Made by a program: the position numbers and the translations under genes. A stretch of DNA of 64,000 nucleotides from Phaeosaccion multiseriatum (taxonomy: Eukaryota > Ochrophyta, other classes). Every line of letters starts with the position of its first letter. Within the stretch, counting starts at the first letter, position 1. The notes under the pieces are model-generated. The model saw nothing but the letters and a program-made list of their open reading frames with translations, did no database searches and was not told where the DNA came from. Where the stretch lies: contig OZ218950.1 in NCBI GenBank assembly GCA_965112735.1, forward strand, positions 6,510,001-6,574,000, written 5' to 3'. Of this stretch, positions 28,508-40,588 are shown one piece after another.

Positions 28508-29127
28508 AAGTCGACTGAGGCTGAGGGGGAAGGAGAGGGGGCAGGGGAGGCTACTGAACCACACTTAACCACACACATGGGATGCCAAAGGGAACACGCT
28601 ACAATTTGGGTTATAATGTGCCTGCTGCTCCTGCTCTGTTGTGGTGAGGGTACGTGTGTCTTGCGGGCCTCCCTATTTTGTTTTCAGCTTCCGTTCGTAC
28701 TCTGCTCTGCTACACTCCTTTTTGGCTTTGGACACACACCTACTTTTTGTGCATGTGTTTTTTTTTCGAGTTTGATGAGGAGGCTTCTCTTCTCCACTAG
28801 TAGGAGAGTACATTTCTAATTAGGAAGGGAAAAAAGGGGGACGGGGGCGGCCGCGGTCCCTTATCCCAAGGCCCGAGGAAAGGCTGCCGATTGGAAAGGC
28901 TGCTGATTCCTCGGGCCTTGAGGTTGTAAGGTTAAGTCGTTATACATTCTTTTTGGTGAAGTTTTCTTCATAATTTGTTCGACATAATTCCCTTTTCTGA
29001 AAAAAAGGCCCCGACATTTTATTGAGAATGAGCTGAAACTCCAACTCCCTGCAAGGGGGGAAGTATCTCGCTGTGTTGGTGTTGCTGCGGGAGGGATCAA
29101 GGGCGTTCTTCCGTGAAAACACTTCAG
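28508..29127. other. Spacer with 14-bp-arm hairpin; possible first exon of RING gene
   Basis: Between the membrane-protein stop and the first clear RING-gene exon there is a perfect inverted repeat, CAAGGCCCGAGGAA (28867-28880) with its complement at 28907-28920. The 26-nt loop contains a direct repeat, AAGGCTGC(C/T)GATT. A short frame at 28577-28649 (MGCQREHATIWVIMCLLLLL) looks like a signal peptide. It ends at a GTACGT donor in the phase needed by the exon at 29128, so it may be the missing first exon. Confidence 0.5.
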
Positions 29128-29791
29128 AAGATTGCTCAGGAACTGCTTTTATCGTGCAGCAGGCCTTGTTTCCGGAGGAGAGCCGCCGCGGAAGGAAGCG
29201 GAGAAGAACGCCCCTCAAATCCTCCGAGAAGAGAAGAATCAAGAGAACCCTCCGCCAAGGTGAGCTCTCTATTCGCTCCGGTGCTTTCCTTCACCCTCTC
29301 TCTCTCTATCTGGTGCGGGGGTTTATCTTCTCTCAGTCTTGAGAGTGGAGCAGCAGCAGACCGATATTTTTTGGTCCACGGTGTGAACACAGGAACGAAC
29401 CACAAGGGGTAATTAGGTAAAAAGAATGGCGCCGGCGTGTTCATTTCCTTGCTTGCTTCCCTTTTCTCACAGGCTACGTGGCACTGAGAAAGAGGAATGA
29501 TAGCTCCCACCATCGGTGGATGTCTTCTTTCCTTCGGAATGCCGTAGAGACTTGGCGGCAGCACCGGGAGGAGAGGAGGGCAGAGCGGCAGAGGCGCCAG
29601 CGGCAGCAGAGTGCAGCACAAGAGCGCGGCAGTGACATGGCAAGCAACACCGGCACAGTAGGAGGGGGAGGAGAGGCGGACTACCAAGAAGCCCTGGCCG
29701 CGGCGGTCGCCCAACAGGAGGAGCACCAGCGGCGGCACCAACAGCACCATGCCGCGCGGCAGGAGCAGCAGCAGCAGCAGCAACAACAACA

Positions 29792-29829
<38 letters not shown>

Positions 29830-31877
29830 TGTGGGAGCAACAGCAACAATGGCAGCAGTTCGCTCAGCTATTTCAAGGAGCACAGCAGCCGCAGCAGCAG
29901 CAACAGGGGGGGGGCGGGGAGAGACGGGCCCCGCCAGCGTCAAAACGAGCGATCAGGTGAGTGCAAGTAGCACCAGGAGTTGCTCAGTGCTCATCAAATG
30001 TCCGTAGGCGGAGGCCAGTAGAGGGGAATTCGGATCTTCCTTGGGATCTCCTCTTGTTGCGGAAGAAGAGGATTGTACCACAGTGAGTTAATTGTGCTGT
30101 CACCGATCACCCAACCCCATCCCGCTCTGCGTGTACCTCTCTGTGCGTCTCGTCCTCTCTCCTCCCTTGTCGTACCAGTCGACTACCAGAAGTCGTGTGT
30201 GCCCCGGACGACTTGATCGAGGAGACGAATCGGAGCTGCAGTGTATGCATGGACGAACACGGTAAGCAGGGACGGCAGAGGATGGGGCGGGGCGGGCTGG
30301 TGGAGGAGGGTGACCACTCCCACTGACATAGGAAGTCAGTTGGAGAGCCTTGGTAAGGTGGGGCAGTCCAACCATCCCCCTCTTTTTTGTAACGCCCCTC
30401 TCCTCTGTATGACACACATACGCACGTCTTGTCTGCCTGCAGAGGTTGGGTTGAAGGCAGTTAAGCTCCCCTGCGGGCACCTCTTCCACAAGAAGTGTAT
30501 CACGGATTGGTTGTCCGTCAATAATTCCTGCCCCGTGTGCCGCTACGAGCTGGAGACGAACGACAATGAGTATGAGAAGGGCAGGAAGATCAGAATGGCG
30601 AGCCGGAAACCCAGATACAGGTATCGTACATGGACATGTTGGTGATACAAAAGACAAGGTGAAATGTTGTGGCTGGTCCCTGTCTATCTGTTGACCGCGT
30701 CTTCCCTTTTGTTTCGGCACCACCACCATTTGGTGACTTATTTTCCTCACTAATCTACAATATCACCATCTTTTGTAGGAGAGGAGAACTGGAGGCGCGG
30801 TCAATTCAACAGCTGAAAGACATTGCTTTCGGCTTAGGTGTGAATACTTCGAGATGCTTAGAGAAGAACGACATAGTGCATTGCATCCTCAACAGCGGCA
30901 GGGTAAGTGAGCACGATGGATGCTTGGCCATGCGAGAGGGGAGAGAGGGAGGCAAGCACAAGCGATGCTCGGGGCTCGGAGTTGGGTGGGGCGGAGAGTC
31001 CAGTCCAGTCCAGTTCTCCTCACTCTCTCCACAAAAGCATCCTTTCTACTCCGCCTCATGCCCTCCCTCCTTCGCCCTCTCTCTCTCTCCCTCTCTCCCT
31101 GCCTTCCTTCCTCCCTCGCTCCCCCCCTCCCTCTCTCCCTCCCTACCTCTCTCTCTCCTTCCCTCCCTCGCTCGCTCCCTTCCTATCCCCTCTCTCCCTC
31201 CCTCCCTCCCTCCCTCCCTCCCTCCCTCATTCCTTCCCTCTCATCCTCTTGACTATCCGTCCCTCCCTCCCTCCCTCCTTCTCATCCTCTTGACTATCTG
31301 TCCCTCCCTCCCATCCCCCCAGGTGGACGTTGTCCCAACGGAGGTGCCTCGCTTCTCTGTGGAAGAGCTCCGCCTGATGAGCTCAAAGGAGCTCAAGGGC
31401 ATTATGGCGAATTTGGGTGTATCCGCAGCCAACTGCCTGGAGAAGTCAGACTTGGTGGACAGTCTGCGCACCAGTGGGAGGCTGGAGATGGTGGCAGATG
31501 ATATTTTGAAGAAGGAGAGGGCAGAAGCAGCAGCAGCAGCAGCAGCAGCAGGAGCAGCTGCAGGAGGGGGAGGAGGAGGCGCAGGAGGAGCAGAAGCAGG
31601 CGCAGCAGCTGGAGCAGCGGGAGGGGGCGGTGGCGATGGTGGTGCCGGTGCGGGTGCGAATGCGTCTGCGGCAGCGTCAGGCTCTTCTTCTTCCGAGCAG
31701 CCAGCGGAGGATGCCATTCGAGCGCACATAAGAGAGCGGACTCGAGTGTCTTTGCTGGAGCTGTCGTTGGCGCACCTGCGGCACATCTGTGAGGCCTTTC
31801 AGATCGACATTAGCGCCTGTGGGGAGGACAAAAAGGCCATCATTGAGGCAATTATCAACTCCGATCGGTACTGCTGA
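29128..31877 (+). CDS. RING-H2 finger protein with three SAP-like repeats (5' end unresolved)
   Basis: Supported exons: 29128-29259 (start uncertain), 29473-29956, 30179-30261, 30443-30620, 30779-30902 and 31323-31877. Together they give about 517 residues without a start codon; no ATG precedes in frame, so an upstream exon is needed (28577-28649 is phase-compatible). Order: basic region, long Gln/Arg-rich segment, then a RING-H2 finger with the full C3H2C3 set (CSVCMDEH, LPCGHLFHKKC, CPVCRYE), expected to bind two zinc ions and act as an E3 ubiquitin ligase. After the RING come three related helical repeats: QQLKDIAFGLGVNTSRCLEK, KELKGIMANLGVSAANCLEK and the weaker LRHICEAFQIDISACGEDK. They look SAP-like, as in RNF34-type ligases, though there the RING is C-terminal. 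An Ala/Gly-rich linker separates repeats two and three. Confidence 0.73.
30639..30649 (+). repeat. Dispersed element copy in RING-gene intron
   Basis: TTGGTGATACA lies 19 nt after the donor of the intron following the RING exon. It is a perfect core match outside any coding sequence, here without flanking CAG repeats. Confidence 0.65.
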
Positions 31878-32540
31878 CGGCTGAGCTCTCATGCTGCCGG
31901 AGTACAGTGCAGTGCATCTACTCCATCCTTTTGGGGCTATGGGTCGGCTATGGTACTTGCGTCGGTATCCTACCCACCCACCACCCCAACTGCTAATAGC
32001 TATAGCCGTCCTCGACGGAAGGAAGGGAGATGGGAAACTAGTCTGCGACACTCTTACCTCGAAGGGGCTCGGAGGAGGGGGATCGATAAGGGCTCTGTGA
32101 ATAGGGGATGGTTGCAACGAACCTGGACACCGCCACCTCTGTACTTACGACTCTTTCACCCCGCCGCCGCTGGCGATGGTAGAGTGAGATTGTGTGGAGG
32201 AAGTCAGAGAAGCAGTGGCGGATTTCTCTTGCGCGTTGTCCGTCCATCCGTCCGCCAAGGGTGGCGTCTTTCAGAGACGTTTGTCATACGAACCCCTCAT
32301 ATACGTAGAGGGGGGAATTATTGATTGAAATTATAAAATAAGATCGTGGTGAAGTGAAGGGGAAAAGGGGGCGGGTAACGGGGGACTACTCCCGCCCCCC
32401 ATGCCATGCTGCTTTGCTACGCACATACTCCGCAGAGCCGGCACAGAAGGAGAGGGACCTTTTTTTTTCCCTCCCTCCCTCCCCCAGAGAGAGAGAGTTG
32501 ATACAGTTGATGCATCCTCCCTGCTGCTGTGATTTGCGGC
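31878..32540. other. Convergent intergenic region
   Basis: This holds the 3' flanks of the RING gene (plus) and the TPR-methyltransferase gene (minus). It includes an AT-rich patch at 32318-32345 (attgattgaaattataaaat) and a short pyrimidine tract near 32460-32485. No gene or structured RNA is recognised. Confidence 0.5.
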
Positions 32541-33948
32541 CTACGCCAACAGACTCAACTCGGGCCGACAGCACCCTTTCCTCTCCGCCACAAAGATGTG
32601 CCCCAGCACGGGCTTGCCTGCCTGTCTTCGAATTTGAGAGTGCACAACTTTAGTCACTTCAAAGCCCACGCGCTCCAATTCCCTCCGAACATAGCCGCTG
32701 TGGTGGGCGAACCGTCCCGTTGGCTGCAGCACATACCCCTTGCTGTCCTCCTCGTCTCGGAGACCCTCCTCCTCCCCCTCCTCCCCGTCCCCACCCGCCG
32801 CTTCCTCCTCCTTCTCCTCCTCTCCCACCTGCTCCACCGACAGGGCAAACATCGTCTCTTCTTGGCGGTCGCTGAGGGAGGCCACGCTCTCAAACAAAGG
32901 CCGAAGACTGCCCAAGTAGACGCACACGTCACAGCACACAAAGAGATCGAAGGAGGCCCTCGCTGCTGTACCACCAACTGCCGCTGCAGGCCCGCTCGCG
33001 CTATCCGCCTCCCAGACGGCCCCGCCGTCCCGTATTACGTCTGCAACCACGAGCTGTGTGTACACTCCCTGTACAGTGCAGGTGGATAGGTGGGGGCGAG
33101 GAGGATGGAGAAGACCCGTGAGTGCCAATGGGGGCGGTGTGAGAGGACAACATGCGCGGCCGGCCAGACCTCAACTTGAGGTAGAAAGGAGACGGAAATG
33201 GGGGGAAAGAGCATACCATTGAGGGTGGGTGAAATGGGGAGATAGGCAGGCCGATACATCTTCGGCAAGCAAAAGAGATAAAACCGAGGGTTTGCAGGGC
33301 ATCTGCTCCGTCCGTCTTCCATTCCCTCTCACCCTCCCCCCCTCCGTCCGTCCTTCCTCGCCTCCCTCCCTCTCTCCCTCACCTTCTTCTTGGCTTCTTC
33401 GATCATGCCCTTGCTCATATCCACACCGTCAAGCCTTTCGACAAGAGACGCCACTGCCACCCCGCTGAGCCCCGTGCCAGCGCCCAAGTCGAGACATCTC
33501 CTCCACCTCTTGCCCGCATAGGCCGCTTCTAGGGTGTGTCGTAGGACTGTCGGTGTTTGGTACCCCAGAGCCTCGGTCAGGTGCTGCAATGGAAGCACAA
33601 CACACGACAAAGGGGGGGGGGGGGGGGGGGGCGGACACACACCACGCACGCACACACACACACACACACACACATACACACACACACCCAAAGACTGCGA
33701 GTGAGAACAGAACAGGAGGCGACCCACCTCTAAGTTGAACCGATCAAAAAGCGGGGCACCTGCCCACCCACCCACCCACCCACCCGCCCGTCCAAGGGCG
33801 AGACTGAAACACTTGGATCCTTACCGCGTCGAATCGAGGTGCGTAACCGTCGTATAGTGCAGTGACGTACGAGGCAGGGCAGCGTTCTGCAGGACTGGCA
33901 CTACCACTGCTGCCCGTCGTGGGACAACAGCTGCTACTATTACTGCTG

Positions 33949-33992
<44 letters not shown>

Positions 33993-35295
33993 GCCACCAC
34001 TACTACTGCTGCTACTACTACTTATGGTAGCATTGCTATCCTTCTCCCCCCGTCTCGTTACTGCCAGCCAGAATGGTGCGAGCTCGTCGCTCGGGTCGAG
34101 CGAGCAGGCTGTTTGGAAGCACTCCACGGCCTCTCTTCGATCACCGTGCTTTCTCAAGTGCTGACCGAGTTTGTAGTGGGCCGCTGCACTTGAGGGGGCT
34201 ATGGCCACTGCTTCTCGGAGGCAGGCAGTGACCTCGGCATCCCGACCCTTCGCCTTACCCAAGGCATTGGCAAGAAGGAGTAGGCATCTGGTGGTGGGAT
34301 GGTGATATGGGGAGGGCGGGAGAGGAGCAGGGGAGTGAGGTGGTGATACGGAAGAGGGCGACGGCGCTGAGTACGGGTAGGGGTCGAAGAGATGGGATGG
34401 AGGCCGACCAATTCACAAGGTGGGATAGGAGGATGGGACAGAGCCATGTACGTACTTGTATCGTGCCTGGGTCTCGCCTCCTTCGTCCTCCCTGGTGGTG
34501 AGCGACAGTGCGTCTCTACAGTGCTTCACGGCACCCCCCCAGTCACCATCGTCCTGCCGCAACTGCCCCAATAGCAAATGCATCTGCCTCGCACATGGGG
34601 GGGACGAAAAGTGACGGAGGCAACGCCACAGATACAAGTGTGAGGACGAGGAAAGCGAGAGGGGAAGAAGCGGCGCTCCCTGAGGTGTCGGAAGCGAGGC
34701 TTAAAGGGGAGTTGACCAGACTACTTGTAGAGTCAGACTCACCGCTGGATGGCTAGGACTGGTAGCTAGTGCTTTCTGGCTCCGCCATGCTGCTATTTGC
34801 CTTCTGCCACCCTGCTCTCTGGCTATGACGGCATGCAGGTAGAGAGCCCGTGTGTGGTTTGGTTTAACTGCGAGCAAGGCTGCTACTGTCTCCTCCGCTT
34901 CGCTAAGAAGGCCCTAGAGACGAGGACAAGGAGGACCAAAACATCAGGTGTAGCAGGAGCAGGAGGAGTAGGACGAGGAGGAGGAAGAGGAGAGCAAAGA
35001 GGAGGAGCAGGGGGATCAGGAAGAGCAAGACCAGCAGGAGGAGCAGGAGAGGAGCATCAGGAGGAGGATGAGCAGGAGGTAGATCTGGAGGAGGAAGATG
35101 AGCAAGAGGAGGAGCAGGGGGTTCAGGAGGAGCAAGAGCAGCAGCTGGAGGAAGCGGCGAGGAGGAGGAGCTTCCTTCTATTTCACTGCCTTTTGCCTTT
35201 GAATCAAGCCAGTAGCCCCTTCATACCTGGGAGTGCAGGGCGGACGCCTTCTCAAACAACCCCCTCGCTTTGCCCGTGTCCTTCACTGCCGCCAT
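32541..35295 (-). CDS. TPR-containing SAM-dependent methyltransferase, 6 exons
   Basis: Exons 35295-35227, 34913-34743, 34583-34456, 34287-33825, 33583-33383 and 33068-32541 keep frame and give 519 residues. Residues 1-225 are tetratricopeptide repeats (SEAEETVAALLAVKPNHTRA, AVAIAPSSAAAHYKLGQHLR, AVECFQTACSLDPSD). A poly-Ser tract follows, then YVTALYDGYAPRFDAHL and a Rossmann methyltransferase domain: motif I LDLGAGTGLSG (308-318), LDGVDMSKGMIEEA, LVVADVI, FDLFVCCDVCVYLG and a C-terminal SGYVRRELERVGFEV. The order and the closing QIRRQAGKPVLGHIFVAER match the 'predicted methyltransferase, contains TPR' group (COG4976), mostly described from bacteria. The substrate is unknown. It shares a 337-bp divergent spacer with the giant coiled-coil gene. 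One copy of the dispersed element is read as AVGGTAA in the last exon. Confidence 0.82.
32967..32977 (-). repeat. Dispersed element copy in methyltransferase exon
   Basis: TGTACCACCAA within GCTGCTGTACCACCAACTGC is a one-base variant of the reverse complement of the element. On the minus (coding) strand it reads AVGGTAA, inserted between VWEADSASG and the conserved SFDLFVCCDV strand. Confidence 0.72.
33604..33690. repeat. Poly-G and CA repeats in intron
   Basis: A G run (33612-33631) is followed by CACACA/CACGCA repeats inside the intron between exons 4 and 5 of the methyltransferase gene. Confidence 0.85.
33945..34022. repeat. Exonic (ACT)n tract encoding poly-Ser
   Basis: A TACTACTAC tract within exon 4 of the minus-strand methyltransferase encodes a long serine run between the TPR region and the methyltransferase domain. 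Confidence 0.85.
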
Positions 35296-35632
35296 CCTTC
35301 GCCCCAGGTGGAGTTCGGGAGGAGGGCAGCGTTACTTTTAGGCAGCACAGATGGCACTTAGAGGCCGAAGGGGGGGGGGGACCTCTTTTCCTCCTTTCCT
35401 CCTTCCCCTTTTATTGTACTCGGCTCTACTCTTTTCTGACAACAACGTATACGTGCTTAGTTTAGAATAAGGCCTTGGCTGATGGACTGTAATTTTTCCC
35501 TGTGTGCAAACATGACTGCCGGCTCCTCCTCCTCCTTGAGAAGGCCTTAAACTCTTCAACGGTCGTTGGTCTCGGCCTTCAACTCTATCTTAGCGTCGGC
35601 TACTTACGGCGTTTTGAGCCCGTCCTTTGAGA
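35296..35632. promoter_or_regulatory. Divergent promoter region
   Basis: This 337-bp spacer lies between the start codons of the TPR-methyltransferase (minus) and the giant coiled-coil gene (plus). It contains ACGTATACGT (about 35445-35454) and a pyrimidine-rich patch near 35385-35440. No gene is visible. Confidence 0.4.
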
Positions 35633-38600
35633 ATGAAGGCTATTGAGAAGAGGTGTGGCGAGCTTGAGCTCTCTCTTAAGGTGCGTCGAGTGCTGATGAG
35701 CAAACTCTCACACAGCAGGTTGGGGGCAGATACCAAAAGAATGTGTCCAACATCTCCCTACTTCTAGCGCACTCCTCACACACACCCCAACCCCTTCACA
35801 CCAACTTTCTCTTTGCATGGACAGGAGGAACGAGTGAAGTCATCCAACGCTCGTCTTCAGGAGTCTCGTACACGAAGTCTATTGCGCTCTTACCTCTACA
35901 AAGATGGCGAAGACGCGCCCTTGAAGCTTGCTAGGGCGCAACTCAGAGTCAGTCAGAGGTACGCACGCACGCACCAAATGCGTAAACTTAGAGCGCCTTT
36001 CCCTTTCAACCCTCCGTACCTACCCACACCCACACCGCTTTCCTCTTGCACAACTCCTTGTGTTGTAGGGCTCTCATGGAGCAGCAGAGACACAAGCAGG
36101 GCGAGGGTGAGAGACCGCTACACCCGCGGAGCTCTGCCACGACTGTGACCACTTCAGCCTCAGCAGCAACCGCAGCGACACGGGGGCGGCGACAAGAGGG
36201 AAGAGGGGCGGCTGCGGCGGAAGTCACCCACACGGGGCGGGCGAGGAGCGAAAGCCTGACTCTTAGTCGAGGCTCCGCGAGGGGGAATAGGAATGGTAGT
36301 AGTAGTACACGCGGCTCCATTGCCAGCAAAAGCGTAAGCGGCAGCGGCAGCAGCAGTGGCAGGAGGAGGAGGACGAACAACGGTGTGCAAGGTAGACTGA
36401 AAAGGGTGGATAAAGGCAGCAGCCCGGCCAAGCCAATTGGTGTGTCGCGAGGGACGGTACGGCAGAAGCTGCAGCAACAGCAGCAGCAGGGAACAACCCT
36501 ACATGGGGAGGAGCACGACGGAGCAGGAGCAGCGACAGGGCCGCATCTGAGATCTTCGCTCAAGTCTTCGTCGGTGTTAGTGGCCCACAGAGGCGAAGGA
36601 GGAGTACCGTATGCCACGCCAGCGACAAGCAACGGGGGTTCCTTCTCACAGGCTGGGAGTCAGAGGCGCCGCAGTTTGGGAGGGCAGAGTAGCAGCGTAA
36701 GATGGGAAGAGGGTGGCTTCGGTGTGAGGGAAGCCATGGAGGAGGGTCAAGGTCAAGGGGAAGAAGAAGATATGGTGTCGGTTCCGAGGGGGACCCTGAT
36801 GAGGCTTTTTGATCAGAGTGAGGGCACTGAGTCATTAAAGCACTTACTTCGGTCGCCGGAGAATGGAGACGTGGTCCCGGCAGAGCTACAAGTGGAGGAG
36901 GAGGAGGAGGAGGAGGAGGAAGAGGAGGAGGAGGAGGAGGAGGAGGAGGAGGAGGAGGAGGAGGAAGAGGAAGAAGAGGAGGAGGAGCAGGAGCAGGAGG
37001 AAGAGGAAGAGAAAGAAGAGGAGGAAGGCGTGATGGAGCTCTCCCTTAAGGGCTTGCTCTCTTCTGAAAGCGCTGCTACCGCGGCTGACTCAGGGGGCGT
37101 GGCTACAGGCTCGACCCCCTTTGTAGCAGGGTTGAGCGGACGGCGCCGAAGAAGGAGGGACGAGTCTGTTGTAGCTCAGCACGGTGGGAAGGCAGAGGGC
37201 CGGGGTGTGAGAAGCGACGAGAGTCGTCATCGACAGCAGCAGCAGCAGCTGCTGCTGCGGCGGGAGAGAGCGTTGGAGAGCCTCAAGAGGAAGCGAGACA
37301 TTGTACGCATGGTGGTTGAAGAGGACATGGCTGCGACGAGAGGCGCCGTTGTTGAGAGGGGTGGGCATACTTCACTACATGCACCAGCTACTACTACTAT
37401 TCCTGCCGCCGCCGCTGCTGCTGCAGGAGGAGGGCAGAGAGGGGAGCAGGAAAGTGGAGGAGAGCGACCGTTGCTGCTCACGTCAGAGGAAGGCAGTACG
37501 GGCACGAAAGCGTCGCCCCAGCGGCAACTGCTGCAGGACCAGATTCAGGAGCTGCGCAACGACCTGGCCGCCCTACAGCACCACGGTAGGAAGGACTCCT
37601 GCCACCAGTACCAGCACCACCTCCGGCAGCGAGAGGAACAATTGGTGATACAACAGGAGGAGGTTAAGCACGAGAAGAAGAGCGGGGGAGCAGGGGGAGA
37701 GGAGGGGGGTGAAAAGAGGAGTGCGTTGAATGTACCTCTACCTTTGGGTGCCATCCAGGCGCAGGGAATAAAGGAGGGGAGACAAAACCAGGACAGTATG
37801 GAGGAGGCGCTTAACGGGGGCGAAGGACGCGAGGAGGAGGACGAGGAGGACGAGGACGAGGAGGAGAGTGGCGAGCGAGAGATTGCTAGACTCAAAGAGG
37901 ACCTTCGATACGCAAGGAGGAAGGCAAAGGAGGAGAGGGAGAAGGAGAAAGAGAAGGCCAAGAAGAGAGAGGAAAACGAGAGGGAGATTTACCGACTCAA
38001 GAGAGAGTTGATGCAAGTAACGGGCGGCGGTGGTGGTAGCAAAGGAGTGGAGGAGAACCAGACACCGACTCGGCGGAGAGACGGGCGGCGTACTGCATAT
38101 AGTGGGAGCCGAGAAGGAAGAGAGGATGGGTTGAGATCGGGGGAGAGGGAGGGGTGGGGGGGAAGCGGGAGCGGGAGCGAGGGGGAGAAGAAGGAGGAGC
38201 AGTTGTTGCGCCTGCAGGAGGAACTGCGTCGCAGTAGATTAGAGGTGGAAGAGGAGAAGGGCAGGGCGCGGGAGGCGAAGGAGGCACACCAGCGAACCGA
38301 GGAGGAGTTACAGGAACAGCTTCGAGACTTTGTAGAGATGCAGTATCGGACTCAGGACATTGCGAGCGAGTCGGCGGGGGTGATTACTCGGCTTGGAGAA
38401 GAGCTCGAGGAGAAGCAGCGAGAGCTGAAGGGCGCGGTGTTTGGGAAGGAGGTGGCGGAGGAGGAGGTCAAGAGGATGAAGAAGGAGATGGAGGAAGCGC
38501 TGAGGAGGGAGCAGGCCACACGAGCCGAGCAGCTCGAGCAGCAGAGAGAGCGGGATAGGACAGAGAAGGAGGAGGAAGAAGAGGAGGAGAAGCGGGTGGG

Positions 38601-40541
38601 GCTACTCAACGCAGCAGAGGCAGAGGCAAGGAAGCTGAAAATAGAGCGTGACGATGCTGTCCTACGAGCGTCGAGAGCAGAGGAGGGAAGGCAGGAGGAG
38701 GAGGCACGGAGAGTGAGGCTGGAGGAGGAGCAGGAGGAGAAGGCTAAGGCTTCGGAGGAGGACAAGGCGGAGAAAGCGAAGCTTGTAGGGCAGTTGCAGG
38801 AGTGTCAGGCGTGTCGGCAGGAGCTGGAGGCAGCGAGAGAAGCAGAGGCAGCGGGCAAGAGGGAGGCGGAGGGGCTCCTCGCGCGGCTGAGGGTGCAGGC
38901 TGGCGGGGCGGATGTGGAACATGCGAGGGAGATAGAGCTCTTGCAGGAGCATCTGGAGGTGAGTGAGGCCAAGAGCAAGGAGGGAAGGAGCGTCTCTCTC
39001 TGATAGGCGGTTATAAGGCCCTCTTCTACAGGAGGGACTTTCGGTCTCGGCTCTACGATAGGGGCGTGTATCCATTGTCCTGCGACCCCCTACGCCCAGA
39101 CCTTGGACTAACCCCACCACATCTCCCTCCCCTCAATGGCACAGAGTATGAGAGAGCGTCTGCTGACTGCCGGAGACGCCAAGACAAAAGCCGTTACGGA
39201 AACAGCAGATCTCCGCAGTCAGGTGCGGCACTTGGAAGAGAAGCTGAAGGAAAACCAACTCAAGTGCGAAGAAGAGCGGCAGCGCGTCCTCCGGGAGAGT
39301 CAGCAGCTGGTGCAACAGCTGGCAAAGGAGAGTAAGCGAGACTGCGCCGCTAAGGTCGAGGCGGCAACACGCAGAGAGGAGGAGAGCAAGCAAGAGAGTC
39401 AGTCCCAGCTGGAGGCGCAGCAGCAGAGGGAGGCAGATCTGCTTGCCAAGATGGAGAAGCTGCAGCAGGAGGCCAAGCAGGAGATGGACAAAGTGGGGCA
39501 GCAACTCCGTGTGGAGGTGGAGGCGAGAGAGCAAGCCGAGCTCGTCTTACAACACGGCCTGGCCCAAGCAGAGGCACAAACAGCGAGTGCAGAGAGTCGA
39601 AGAGTTTCCGAGTTGAGAGGGTTGAGGCAGGAGGGAGAGGCCGCGGTGGAGGTGCTGAGGAGAGAGCTGCAGCGCGCTCAGGACGAGGTCCACCAGGGGC
39701 GAGAGGCATTCATGATGAGGAGTGAGGAGGAAGGGGCGAGACATGACGTGTTTGTCAAGTCGTTACAGGAGGATCTGGCTCGGGAGGGGCTGAAGGTTGC
39801 TCAGCATGCCCGAGAGATGAGGGAGGCGGAGGAGGCGGGGCAGCAAAAGGTTGCTCAGCATACGCGAGAAATGAAAGAGGTGGAGGAGGTTGGGCGAGCG
39901 AGACTGGAAGCGCTTGAGAAAGAGCATGGGGAGGTCCTTGCGGGGGTGAGGTTGCAGCTCAATTTGGCGATTGATGCCAAGTTGGAGGCGGAGCGACAAG
40001 TCACCGACTTGGCTGCGCGTTTGTCTTCGCTGGAGGAGCAGCAGCAGTTGGTAATGCTAAAGCATGAGCAGCAGCAGTTGGTGATACAAGAGCACGAGCA
40101 GCAGCGGATCGCGTTTGAGAAGGGGCAGAGAGAGGAGGATATGGCCCTTGACGCACTGGGCGGGGAGGTGGAAGAGCTCAAAGAAGAGTTGAGGGGGGCC
40201 AGGGAGGAGGCAGAGGAGGCCAGGAGGGATGCACGGGTGCTGCAGAGTGCTGTGGAGGAGCTGCAGGGGCGGGAACAGCAGCAGTTGGTGATACAGCAGC
40301 AGAAGCAGCAAGAAGTGGGGTTACTGGGTGGCGAAGTTGAGCGGCTGAGAACGGCGCTTGAAGAAGCCAAGAGAGGCCGGGAGGAGTCGAGAAGGGAGCA
40401 AGAGCGAGAGCTGACAGAGTCGTCTCAGAGGGGCGCTGAGGACACGGAGAGGCTGAGAGAGGAGCTGACGAGAGAGCTGGAGGAGGCATGGAGTGAGGTG
40501 CGTAAGTACAAGACGCACTCAGAACAGCAGCAGTTGGTGAT

Positions 40542-40588
<47 letters not shown>

